From Nemertoderma westbladi (lineage: Eukaryota > Xenacoelomorpha > Nemertodermatida > Nemertodermatidae): a stretch of 64,000 nt of DNA. The translations under genes and the position numbers were made by a program. The stretch is taken from NCBI GenBank assembly GCA_032718475.1, contig JAUCBJ010001957.1, positions 1 through 64,000 of the forward strand, written 5' to 3'. Positions 35,741 to 45,972 of this stretch are shown in pieces; within the stretch, counting starts at the first letter, position 1, and each line of letters begins with the position of its first letter. The notes below the pieces were generated by a model that saw only the letters and a list, made by a program, of their open reading frames with translations, had not been told where the DNA came from and did not search any database.

Positions 35741-37295
35741 CCCAGGTAGCACAGGACGTCCACGAAAGAAATTGAACGTTCATATTTGGTACTTTTTTTA
35801 TGCGAATCTGAACATCAATGAAATATTGTTCAAAATTGGTAAAAATTGCTGACGTTGTGAGTAATTTACCAAATTGTGACGTTCACATTAGGTAATTTAA
35901 CGTCCTAACTTTAAGAAATTGAATATGTACCAAAACAAACGAATATTGAACGTTCAAATTGCGTCCAGTTATGCGTTCATTTTTTTGTACCTAAATATGT
36001 ACGTTGTTTGAACATTTATGAACGTTCAAACATAATTTACTTTAACTTGTTATGTCAATGGCATGTTCAAACTTGTTCGTGATACAATTATCTGACTATT
36101 TATTATTTTGCAATTATTTTTTATGTTGGTTAGCCTACTCCTTGTATGGTTGGTGTGGTTCCGCTTAGTTATATCTGGACTAATGGTTCATTCTCAATAC
36201 AAAACAATTACTTTAAGTAATCGAAATATTATTGATTTATTGAAATTATTGATTATTGAAATTATTGATAACCAATACAATGCTGACGCATATTTTAAAC
36301 AACAAATAACATCAAAATTAGACAAAGGTGATTCTACTGATTACTAAAGCTAATACACTAGTACCATGTCACGAAAAATTGTAATAAAATTATTAGAATA
36401 TATTAGGCCTATTGAACCAAGAAAATAACAAACAAAGAAAACCGCAAAAGTTTGTCTATTTTGATACCAACTGACCAAATACCATTACATTATGTTGAGA
36501 TAAATCGGACATATGGGCGTTGGAATGTTCAAACTTCTATCATGGGTAGGGTAATTTTTTTAAACGCAAAACATTATTTTTATTTTACAAATTTATCATA
36601 TTATATAAACCTTTCTTACGTTTCAATTGCTTTTTGTATGTATTATTGCCTTATTGCATAGATACAAAATTTAAAATATCAATTATAAGGTCATAAAATT
36701 AATTAATTTTTTTAAGATTCATCAATATGAATAATCTATTTTGGCTGGAAATAAGATAAAATACAGAAATCTAACTAATCCAATGCGAATTTGTGGATCA
36801 TCACCATAATATATCATGGATACTCTTATATCACTATCGATTAAATAATTTCATATATACTCTGATGCTTCCTTCTCTAAATGTATAGGGTATTGTAGGT
36901 GTAGGGCCGTAGGATAGGGTGTAGGGATAGGATAAGGTAGGCTACCCCCCCCCCCCCCCCCTCCCCTCTCTACACAGAACATGCACCAATAAACAGTGAT
37001 TGGTTGGTCTCACGTTAAATTTTTACGTTTATTCAACCTAATATGGACCTATAACACACCAGAAATGAACGTCTAGTGAACACGTCATTTGAACATAGAT
37101 TGCCTGCGGTCTCTTTTACGTTCAATTGCCCGTTCATATTACGGTACTTCTGACGGCCAACTTTGAACTATTGAACGTTTAGCATCAATAGCATCTTATG
37201 GGAGAAATACAACGTCATATGAACATAAATCCAGAACGTCTGGACGAATACTGAACGTAAATTTACCGTAAATTTACGTATTTGTGCTACCTGGG
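35741..37295. mobile_element. TA-flanked inverted-repeat element, 1,555 bp
   Basis: The ends 'cccaggtagcaca' and 'tgtgctacctggg' are exact inverted copies, flanked by TA on both sides (35739-35740, 37296-37297). It splits the LINE RT frame. A TA duplication suggests a Tc1/mariner-type non-autonomous element. The interior is full of short 'gaacgttca'-type words (35780-36010 and 37080-37260) in both orientations, forming longer imperfect inverted arms, and includes a 17-nt C run at 36945. Two short open frames at 36108-36347 and 36452-36661 show no domain. Confidence 0.85.
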
Positions 37296-37608
37296 TAGGC
37301 CTACTAAATAATGAAATATATGATCACAAAAATTGGCTGATCGAAGACTTTCGATAGAATAGGAAGGACAGATACCGGCCTGTAATTGCTCCGTTCTAAC
37401 CTCACTTCTTTCTTATAAGCAGGCGTGACTTTAGCCAATTTTAAATTAGACAGATAGGTGGAGGTTGCTATCGATCGATTAATTAGATGAGTTAGCAGTT
37501 CAGCAATTTCATCAGCAATATCCCTAATAAATGATGGACTTAGTTCATCAATAATGCCTGCATTTTTATCTGTCTTTATGTTCTTCAACACTTTTAGGAC
37601 AGTCGGAT

Positions 37609-38540
37609 ATGCCGTACGTATCCACGTACTGTATGTGCGTACGTATCCACGTATCTATATTACATTGAGCGATTTCACATAAGCGTAGGCGAATACTGTT
37701 TTCTGATTGGTCCAGATGAGATATGAGAAAAATTTCATACAAAATGCTTAGGCCTAAAGTCTGTAAGTTAAGTTAGATTCGACAATGTGCCCATATATGG
37801 GACCGTTACAGTATGCTAAAAAGCGGAAACAACTGGAAACACGTCATTTTCGTACCGTGTAGATACGATTTGGAATACTATTCCCGAAAAGGTAATGGAA
37901 TGATAATCACGATCTATCGCAATACTACAACTACAGTATGTTTAAAAATAAATTGAACCTGATGGATATCTCGGAAATCACTACTTTTGACAGATAGTTA
38001 TGGTCTATATAATAATTATTTTTCCATTTGCGTGCACTTTTATTTATATTTAGTTACATTCTTACATTGAAATACTATACAGCACACATCTGCCTTTTAT
38101 TGTCGGCAAGTCAGAATTAAATTAAAATTAATTATTTGTAATTTCCATAATTAACAAAGTCTGATTAAGACCATTATGATTTATGTATCATTACTGTAGG
38201 CCTATTATGATTAATGACAATAATTATTAGATTAGCACAACTCACTAAAAATAAAATTCAATATCTCAATGACACACGGTCTGAAAATATGACAGACTAC
38301 AGCAAGCATACTGCCTGACAGACAAATCCGAAACCTGGAAACACCGCGGTGGTACTGTAATGATAGGCCTACAGGTACAGAGACACTGTCAGACTGTTGA
38401 CTTGACAATGATCTCCTATCTTATCTGGACCAATCAGGAAACAGTATTCGCCTACGCGTATGTATAGGCGTATGTCAAATCGCTCAATGTAATGTATAGA
38501 TACGTGGATACGTACTTACATACGTGTAAAAGTTTAACCC
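37609..38540. mobile_element. Inverted-repeat MITE, left tip damaged
   Basis: Inverted blocks at 37609-37730 and 38410-38530 share 'gtacgtatccacgtatctat', 'ttacattgagcgattt' and 'gcgaatactgtt'. The right end closes 'cgtgtaaaagtttaaccc'. Read inward this is GGGTTAAACTTTT, close to the GGGTATAACTTTT end of the Mutator-like MITE at 9184, so it likely belongs to the same family. The left end lacks that tip, so no target duplication can be scored. The left boundary abuts LINE sequence. Confidence 0.65.
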
Positions 38541-40650
38541 TATGTTTTCTGGTTTTATGCTATTTTAGTTGTTAGTATTCCATTAGGAACATATATCTGC
38601 ATATGATATTGGACAGTTCAGTAGGGAACATACCCTTAAATAAGCTCCAAAAGTGGGTTCTTATTTAAGGAAAATGGCTCTTATTTAGGGGTTTTTGGGC
38701 CTTTTTTGGATATTTTTTCGACATAATATGCAAGAACATATGATATTGGACAGTTCAGCAGTTGGATATAGCAGAATAGACATGATATAGACATACTGCA
38801 GTACTGCTGTATTGTAGTGCTGCAGATTTAGACCTGGCCTACCTGAGACTGGCAGACTGGAGGGAGACTTTTGCAACTGCAGCTCAGCTGTACCAGACTG
38901 TCTGTATCATTACCGTACCGCATACCGGCAGACCGGTAAAGCGTACCCCGTACTACTGTACAGCTGTACTACAGTCAGACAGTACTGCGGGCTGGCGGGG
39001 TTCCTTCCGTTCCTGATCAGCTGATATGACAGTACAGCAGTATCATACCAGGATACTTGATACTGCTGTACTGTTGACTGGTTGACTGTGTAGGGTAGGC
39101 CTTTTACTGCTGTACTGTAATGCCGGCACAGCATTCTTAAAAATGCAGCTGCAATGCAGCATGCCTGTAAAAGCTTTTGCGGAATTAGCCGGTTATTTTC
39201 CCCGTAAAGTACTCTGTAGTTGGTTTAACAGGCATAAAATGCCGTATCCTTACTGTACTGGTGTTTTAGTGGACATAAAAAGCCATTTCTTCTGTATGTG
39301 TACTTTAGCGGACATAATTAGCAATTCTATGTCGCAATACGCGAAATCCTCTTGAAACAGTGTAGTTACTATGACGACAGCTAACAGCTGAGCTGTACAA
39401 GTGTAGCTTTTCCTTGTTCTCTGGTGTTTCTTTGTTCGGTCAACCAATCAGAGCGATTCTCCTGCTTTTTGTACAGAAACCTCCGAGAAATCGCGCAATG
39501 CATTATGGGTCATTGTTTACATTTTGTCCTGAGCCCAGAAGACCGGCTTTGGAATCTCTGTGTTTTCAGTCTTTAGCCCAACATTAGTAGGCTTAATTAT
39601 AGAACGTATATCTGTTATCAAACAAACCTTACTTACTTAACAATTCATACCATACCAAATCACATATCATAACAAGTTATACCTTAACATTGTACTGCTA
39701 TTTACTGTCGGTTATTCATTATATCAGTTGATGGAATATTATTATATTTGGAATACCGATAAATAATTACAAAACCCTCAATCTTCTTGATATACTGAAG
39801 GTAAGAGAGACTGGTTACATATAACGATTGCGACTTACATTAAAGTGGTTTTTGAAGTGAATCTAATCACCAATGCTATTTCATAGGCACTACATGTATT
39901 GGTTGTTGTTCTCTTTATATGTGACTAAAATTAGTGAAGGTCGGCAGATCGGTGTGCAGCATTGTGTATGATTGTGACTGATAACAAAGCATCTCCTAAA
40001 GAATGCGCTATATACGTGAATCCATAGCCATCCCGTTGTGTCTAGTTTAAGTCATAACTCTGTTTACATATCTAGAGCGCCACGTCCTAAAGGAACTGTT
40101 AATATTTCCCGAAAGTGAATAATATTTGTCAGAGATTATATATTACGATCAGTCGAATAATACAGTAGGCCTACACCGCAATAAGGTTAGGCTTCCGAAT
40201 CCAGTCTCCCGGGTATATCCAGCGGGTGAATGGTCGCGCATAGACTGGCTTCGGCTAATGTAGTGTATCAAATACTCGTCATAGGCTAAAGACGATTTAT
40301 TATCTAGAAGATATCCCAATTTGGCAGGTTAAACTGCTAAAGGTCTAAAAGCGCGAACAATAACAGATATAGCTTCTGTATTGCAGTAGGCAATAAAGCT
40401 GAAGTACCGGTCAGCCGGTCAACCGGTACCTAGTAGGCCTGACTACCTAACCACCCGGACCGGTACCTACAGCAGTACAGGTACAGCAGTATTATTCGAT
40501 TTGATAATTATATACCGGTAGGCCTTAATATTGAATCAGGGAGGGCCCGCCCTGGTTTTTTATTGAGATTTTACTTATTTCTGTCAGTTTTATTTATTTG
40601 TAGGCCAATATTGAGCAGAAGGCGTGTAAGCCTGCTCAGATTGTACAGAT

Positions 40651-41222
40651 AATTTGTAGGCTGGACTGTTGTCTGACTGTTGTTAAGTCTGAAGGGACTG
40701 TAGTGTGTGTAGAGCGTATGTCCGAAAAAGTACTAGTTAGGAAAGTAGGGGCTTCCAGTGCTGTGAGGTAAACCCCCTCGAAAGAATAAGTCGTACTACT
40801 CGGTTAGAACGCATACTAACTAACCATTTCGGAGTCTGCATATACTGTAGTGTATTTAGGCTTGATAGTAGTCTGCCAGCGTTTGGTCTGTACTTTGTTT
40901 GTGTAGTCTGTACGGGTAGCGTAATATTTCTTATTTAGATAATTTGTAGGCTGGATTTTGCCTGGCTGTTGTTAGGTCTGAAGAGATTTCGGTGTGTGTA
41001 GAGTGTATGTCCGATAAAGTGCCAGTTGGGAACGTAGGGGCTTCCTGTGCTGTGAGGTAAACCCCCTCGAAAGAATAAGTCGTACTACTCGGTTAGAACG
41101 CATACTAACTAACCATTTCGGAGTCTGCATATACCGTAGTTTGTTTAGGCTTGATAGTAGTCTGTCAGTATTTGGTCTGCATTTTGTTTGAGTAGTCTGT
41201 ACGCGTAGCGTAATATTTATTA
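40651..41222 (+). repeat. Tandem pair of ~290-bp units inside the long repeat
   Basis: Both units begin 'aatttgtaggctgga' (40651 and 40941) and share the block 'ctgtgaggtaaaccccctcg' with 'aaagaataagtcgtactact' and 'catttcggagtctgcatata'. The same pair is present in the inverted copy at about 990-1560 with ~287-bp spacing, so the duplication predates the split of the copies. Confidence 0.9.
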
Positions 41223-41645
41223 TTCAGAGTTTATGCGATTATTCGCAACATTCATATCCCCAAGTTTATTCCTACAGTAATTGTGCTTGTTATATATACC
41301 GTTATAGTTAAATTAACCCCGGTACTACATCAGGGCTGCTTGGCGTAGGTAAAGACTGGTGATTTTGTGCCCCGGTCACTCCAGCAGATACCGTGGTTCT
41401 TTTAGCTGTTCAAGTATTTTTAACTACTGATTATTTGTTGTATAAGTACTTGTACCTAATTTAGGGTTTAGTGTACAGTGCTTTCCGAAGTTGATTAGTG
41501 TGTGGGCAGTATATTTGTGTTGTAAAGTGGTTAATAGGCACGTTGGTTCTGGTAGACCGCGGTAATTAACTTCTAGGTAGGAACACTCCGTGATACATAA
41601 CGTAGTACTTATAGCGATACGGCTATAAGTCGTCAGACGGTGGTA

Positions 41646-41755
41646 TTTTCCTATCTGGACAACGCAGTATATTTACTACTACTTATTATTTTCAAATACA
41701 TTTTCCTATCTGGACAACGCAGTATATTTACTACTACTTATTATTTTCAAATACC
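41646..41755 (+). repeat. Perfect 55-bp tandem duplication
   Basis: 'ttttcctatctggacaacgc' and the next 35 bases occur twice in direct succession (41646-41700, 41701-41755) with no difference. The inverted copy near 480-560 has the segment once, so this duplication is recent. Confidence 0.95.
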
Positions 41756-42221
41756 GTAGTACCCTGTCCGTTGTAATAACCAGATATTCTAACCCTTTGT
41801 TAGGCTGGTTTGTAGACTTCTTGTAAAATTACCCTAAAATTTCGTACTTGTAATTTTTTGTGTTTATTTAGAGATTGTAATCTCACACCGAATTGTACGT
41901 AATTTGTAGTATTAAGTAACTTAGGTAAATTAGAATTATTTGTTTTAGTGTCCAACAAGTAGCACTTCACTGAGAGCGCACAGCTTCTGTGTAGTGACTC
42001 CCCCCAGAAATAATAACATTTATTTTAAATATTGACAAAAACCCATTAAACGGGTATATATATTATAAATCAACTCAAACGATTTATAAATAGTAGGCCT
42101 GCCATACAACAATTAGGTCTCAATATCAGTTGGACTACTGCTCAAATAACGGTAATAAAGTAAGTAAAGTAACCAAGTAACCCCTAAAAATTCAGAAATT
42201 CAATTATTTAAAATAATTGAC

Positions 42222-42473
42222 ATACCGGTATTCACGATAGGCTTATTATTTATTTCTATAAATTTAGGCTAAATTATATACCGGTATTCTGTAATTAATT
42301 CTAGTCTGTAATTATACTTATATATATACATTATAAGTGTAAGCTGTATACTGGTATTCACGATAGGCCTATTATATATTTATATATATTTGTGCTGAAA
42401 TTATATACCGGTATTCTGTGACAAACCTAGTCTGTAATAATACTTATATATATACTATAGGCATACCGGTATT
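42222..42473 (+). repeat. Two ~126-bp AT-rich tandem units
   Basis: 'accggtattcacgataggc' begins the first unit and 'actggtattcacgataggcc' the second, 126 bp later. Each continues with an AT-rich tract and 'tataccggtattctgt'. They mark the edge where similarity with the inverted copy at position 1 runs out of the window. Confidence 0.8.
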
Positions 42474-42608
42474 CTAATATATTATATATATATCACGCTA
42501 CACTGAGTAGCAGTATCGGTAATCAATTACTAAGCTAACAGCGATACTGAATTACTAGACTTGCTTTAACTGTAATATAGCAGTAGGCATTCAACTGTAC
42601 AAACAAAC

Positions 42609-43334
42609 ATGTCTGACACAAAGCAAAACCTGTCAGACAGTCTCCTAGATACGACCATCTGTGACCCAGACAGGAGTGTGGAACGTGTGAGACCGAAGTT
42701 CAACTCACCTCCTACTGTAAGAAAGATCATTCCCCCAGTAGTAATATCAGACCCTAGCCTAGTCCAACATCGTAGGTCTATCATAGGCACTCGAGCTCAG
42801 GTCAAGCAGGACCAAGAAGCAGCGGAACAGCAAATACCCGCGAGCCGAGAACTTATTTCTCAGCGGCCCGACAGCTCCAGTAGTGCGGATACTGTAGAGC
42901 TGACACCCGAGTGCGGAGCAAAGATGGCAGATGCGGTTTATTCGGATCCCCTTCTCATCCTTCCTGCAGCCGTACTCACTAGGGTATTGATTGCGGTGGA
43001 GGAACACCAGATTGATTGGGCGAGAAGTAAGCGATCGACCAAGGATAGTTATGCGGGATATACAAGGGAAGAACTGAAGTCTATTGTCGAGTCGCAATGG
43101 AACTTCCCCGGACCCGGACTCCCGTTTGACTTATCGGAAGCTGCCTGGGAAGACATACACAGGATGGGAGTGACAAAGGAAACCAGCGATCCAACTGTGT
43201 GGAAGAGGTCAGCAGCCGGATACGTACAGGGATTCTTCAGCTCCATGGAGCGATTAGAGGAACAATTGTTTAGACAACCACAAGGACCTCAAGAGCAGGG
43301 AGAGCTGCTACCCAAGGAGGTGAGGTCTCTATAG
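42609..43334 (+). CDS. Unknown 241-aa protein
   Basis: Open frame from an ATG in a good context (aaacATGt) to TAG. I do not recognise the family. Residues 1-100 are polar, rich in Ser, Asp and Pro and probably disordered. From about residue 105 (DPLLILPAAVLTRVLIAVEE) it becomes helical and ordered, ending in a Gln/Glu-rich tail. There is no zinc finger, protease or polymerase motif. It lies between the long repeat and an LTR retrotransposon inserted 417 bp downstream. It could be the Gag-like first ORF of a larger retroelement or an orphan gene exon. Low-complexity shadow frames overlap it. Confidence 0.5.
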   Translation: MSDTKQNLSDSLLDTTICDPDRSVERVRPKFNSPPTVRKIIPPVVISDPSLVQHRRSIIGTRAQVKQDQEAAEQQIPASRELISQRPDSSSSADTVELTPECGAKMADAVYSDPLLILPAAVLTRVLIAVEEHQIDWARSKRSTKDSYAGYTREELKSIVESQWNFPGPGLPFDLSEAAWEDIHRMGVTKETSDPTVWKRSAAGYVQGFFSSMERLEEQLFRQPQGPQEQGELLPKEVRSL

Positions 43335-43750
43335 GGTGGCAGCAACAGGCGGCGGCGGACTCGTGAGGGTCTGGGGGCACGTTAAATCTCTCCTATAGTG
43401 CAAGGGAGTTACTGAAGGCCCTCGTGTCTAGCGAACCATGAATCAACATGGTGCCGTGGTACCGTCTAGTCGGCCTGTTGCCGTACTGCCAGTCCTGTAC
43501 ACAGTAGGGGTGGTGGCTTAGTGTGATCTGTGGTTTATGTGGTCTATGTGGTAGGTCTATGTTTGGTATGTATGAGTTGACCAGACTTTTTACTGTCTCC
43601 GATCGGTTGCCAAAACGTGTCTTTTCCCAGGGTAGCACTATTGGAATGGAGGTGTTACATCGGAATGGACAGGTTTCTGATGATTCTGTTGGTACTACTA
43701 TTGGAATGGAGGTGGCACCCGGAATATCGGCTGCAAGGAGGGGTTGGTGT
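43335..43750. other. Non-coding flank of the LTR retrotransposon
   Basis: Contains a direct repeat 'actattggaatggaggt' (about 43628 and 43698) 70 bp apart. No gene recognised. Confidence 0.5.
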
Positions 43751-44106
43751 TGTAATAATTTGTTGTATAGGTTATAGTCATGATCACTATAATGGTTACA
43801 GTGAGTAGAGTATATGATTAGTATAAAGTGATTTAATAATTGGTTTGTAAACGAGTGTGTATGTAGTGAGAAGTTATCCAGCTGTGATGATTTGGATGAG
43901 AGAATATGTATAGGAGAGGGGTGGTGAGGAAAGGGGTTTTTATGTAGATTATTGGTGTAAACGATTGGATATAGATAGAGTAAAAGATATATTATAATTG
44001 TTTTGTGTATATTATATGTATTGTATCAATTATTGTGTATTTATATTATATTCTATCTTAAAAATAACTGAAAGCATTTTAAATATTTCGAAATAAAACG
44101 ATTACA
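43751..44106 (+). repeat. 5' LTR
   Basis: Begins 'tgtaataatttgttgtatag' and ends 'cgaaataaaacgattaca'. Compared with the 3' LTR it has four extra bases (atag) near 43970. It would hold the promoter; no obvious TATA box stands out in this AT-rich sequence. Confidence 0.93.
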
Positions 44107-44122
44107 AGCTATCACCGCAATT

Positions 44123-44893
44123 ATGTCATTAAAGTTAAATCAAATCATACGTCCGTTTAGTGGTGATGACAAAACTGTTAATTTTAACGAATGGATGAAG
44201 AAATTTCTATTAGTCGCGAAAACTCAGAAATGGGAACAGTTGGAAAATCACCTGCCATTGTTGTTGGAGGGGTCAGCATTCACGGTGTATGACCAATTAT
44301 CAGATGAAGCCAAAGGAAATATAGATAGTATCGTAAGCACGTTGACCACCGCATTTTCGTTGACACCAACACAAGCATATAAAGCTTTTACGAAACGTAT
44401 GTGGTCTCCGGATGAAGCTGTTGAAGTGTACCTGTCGGACTTGAAACGGTTAATTTTGCTAACTGGAATCAAACCATCGGACATTGAGCGTATTCAACCA
44501 ATAATAAAAAGTCAATTTGTTAGCGGATTACCCAATGACCTCAGTAGTAAACTAGTTACAATGAATGCGGTTGAAAGTGAATTGATGAGTTTAGAAGAAT
44601 TAGTGACGAAAGCGAGACGTATCATCGCAGATCGAAAGTGCGATGACGGTATAGGAATTATCGGTGCTGTTGGGGAACGCCGCCGTCCTTATCAGCACCC
44701 ACATAATGATGGTGATCGTAGTAACAGAGCTACAGCGTCGTTTATCTGTTACAATTGTGGGAAACCGGGACATATTTCGTCACAATGTCCCTCAGAGAGA
44801 AAAACTGTCAAATGTTACCGCTGCTCTGGTTATGGCCATATTGCGAGAAATTGCGGCACTAAGGAATCGGGAAACGCGAATGGGGGGTTGTAG
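44123..44893 (+). CDS. Gag polyprotein, 256 aa, two CCHC zinc knuckles
   Basis: The start ATG lies only 16 nt after the 5' LTR. The N-terminal two thirds (residues 1-185) are helical and resemble Ty3-type capsid (e.g. 'FNEWMKKFLLVAKTQKWEQL', 'VEVYLSDLKRLILLTG'). The C terminus has two C-x2-C-x4-H-x4-C knuckles starting at residues 209 (CYNCGKPGHISSQC) and 231 (CYRCSGYGHIARNC), which would bind element RNA. It ends at TAG just after a six-G run (44882-44887), where a -1 shift would enter the protease frame, open on both sides of that point. It looks intact. Confidence 0.92.
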   Translation: MSLKLNQIIRPFSGDDKTVNFNEWMKKFLLVAKTQKWEQLENHLPLLLEGSAFTVYDQLSDEAKGNIDSIVSTLTTAFSLTPTQAYKAFTKRMWSPDEAVEVYLSDLKRLILLTGIKPSDIERIQPIIKSQFVSGLPNDLSSKLVTMNAVESELMSLEELVTKARRIIADRKCDDGIGIIGAVGERRRPYQHPHNDGDRSNRATASFICYNCGKPGHISSQCPSERKTVKCYRCSGYGHIARNCGTKESGNANGGL

Positions 44894-45972
44894 GGGTCGC
44901 CGCTTTAACTTCCTCCCGCGATTTGTTGCCAAGATGTTCGGCGAATATTTCATCAACAGACGGATCAGCTAAGTATATTTGTAGAGTAGGTGTTGACTCT
45001 TATTGTTCAAAGACTATTGTATCATCAGGTTTTCTGTATGGTAAATCTGAATTTATATTTTCTAATGCCAATTGTTCAGAGACTTTTATGATGTTAAACG
45101 GTACCAAAATTTATACTGTAGGGAAGATTTCAATTTATTTGCATAATTTACCTGGTATTGTTGGAGGGTTTTGTTTTGATGCATGGGTAGTAAACGGATG
45201 TGATATATTTGATGTTGATGTTTTATTGGGAATCGATGCAATTGTGTGTTTGGGTGGTGTGAAGATACATTCATCTGATTGTATATCTGTTTCGTCAATT
45301 GAATTTTTAGGATGTGGATCAAATAATTTACGTCCAAATTATTGTGGTGCACTGACATCAAATAGTGATAATGATAAAGTTAAGTCAGATAGTACAAATT
45401 CTAGTGGAGACAATAATGAGCTAAATTCAAATACCGCAAGTTTCTTTTATCATGATAACGGTGATATCACCATCACTGAAAGTGATTTCGTAGTAAAGTT
45501 TGATAGTTTATCAAAGTTGTGGACCGTAAATTGGGTGTGGAAGAATAATAAGCCCCCAATTCATAAAGTTGGCAGTGGTATTGGTGATTACAATATAAAG
45601 TTATCAGATTCACATAACACCATGTTTGAGAATGAAATTCAAGTTTGGTTGACAAATGGGTTTATTGTAGAATATGACCCGATTGAACACGGTGAAATTG
45701 AATGTGTGTTACCGTTAATGCCTGTGGTCCAGGAACACAAGATCACAACTCCTGTGAGACCTGTATTAGATTACTCAATGTTGAATAGTTGCTTGGTGAG
45801 TTTTCCAGGACAACAAATGGGAATATGTAATAATAAATTGCGAAACTGGCGACAGCGTTCATCAAATAGTACGATTATAGATATTAAAAAAGCATATTTA
45901 CAGATAAGAGTTGCTCCACATTTGTTGAAATATCAAGCACTTTTATACAAAGATACTATTTATATAAAATGA
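44881..45972 (+). CDS. Pol, first part: protease and N-terminal RT
   Basis: The frame is open from before 44881 (overlapping the Gag end in the -1 frame), so no start of its own is needed. Near the start 'YICRVGVDSYCSKTIVSSGF' is the retropepsin site, with the usual D-S/T-G replaced by D-S-Y-C. Other elements of this kind may carry a Cys nearby; here the Gly is absent. 'WVVNGCDIFDVDVLLGIDAI' fits the second protease block. A Ser/Asn-rich linker follows, then RT begins with 'VWLTNGFIVEYDPIEHGEIE', 'TTPVRPVLDYSMLNSCL' and 'STIIDIKKAYLQIRVAP' (first catalytic Asp). It stops at TGA 45970-45972 in the middle of the RT. Confidence 0.85.
   Translation, partial: WGVVGVAALTSSRDLLPRCSANISSTDGSAKYICRVGVDSYCSKTIVSSGFLYGKSEFIFSNANCSETFMMLNGTKIYTVGKISIYLHNLPGIVGGFCFDAWVVNGCDIFDVDVLLGIDAIVCLGGVKIHSSDCISVSSIEFLGCGSNNLRPNYCGALTSNSDNDKVKSDSTNSSGDNNELNSNTASFFYHDNGDITITESDFVVKFDSLSKLWTVNWVWKNNKPPIHKVGSGIGDYNIKLSDSHNTMFENEIQVWLTNGFIVEYDPIEHGEIECVLPLMPVVQEHKITTPVRPVLDYSMLNSCLVSFPGQQMGICNNKLRNWRQRSSNSTIIDIKKAYLQIRVAPHLLKYQALLYKDTIYIK

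Larger units (their letters stand above)
35396..37606 (-). pseudogene. LINE reverse transcriptase, interrupted by two insertions
   Basis: Minus strand, in order: 37591-37304 encodes 'KNAGIIDELSPSFIRDIADE', then 'KVTPAYKKEV' and 'SNYRPVSVLPILSKVF', the N-terminal RT blocks of CR1/jockey-type LINEs. The frame breaks at the 35741-37295 insertion and resumes at 35738-35640 with 'LQSGFRKGFSVETCLMYL'. A 24-nt poly(C/G) run intrudes. Next 35600-35396 gives 'GVVFIDLRKAFDTVDHDLL' (first catalytic Asp), 'GWFKSYLSERSQ' and 'RGVPQGGLLS'. The gypsy LTR begins exactly there. The Y-x-D-D box is therefore not on this piece. Confidence 0.85.
38186..42250 (+). repeat. Long non-coding repeat, complete-looking copy
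   Basis: 38186-39966 recurs almost unchanged at 61494-63296, and 39155-42250 is mirrored at 1-3045. Together they define a repeat unit of at least 4 kb. It contains the right half of a MITE, tandem ~290-bp units (40651-41222) and a 55-bp duplication (41646-41755). The small open frames at 38685-39447 occur in both copies but have no protein signature. It could be a non-autonomous element, part of a giant one, or a segmental duplication. Confidence 0.85.

Noticed and set aside
36108-36661. Two short ORFs inside the TA-flanked element
   Set aside because: AT-rich frames without a transposase signature; the element looks non-autonomous.
28845-37606. The two LINE fragments being one element split by the gypsy insertion
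   Set aside because: The left fragment appears to contain its own degenerate copy of the RT block that already ends the right fragment, so they more likely come from two LINEs.
38685-39447. Paired small ORFs repeated at 61993-62767
   Set aside because: Identical because the DNA is duplicated; they show no domain, and the inverted copy near 2700-3040 does not preserve the frames.
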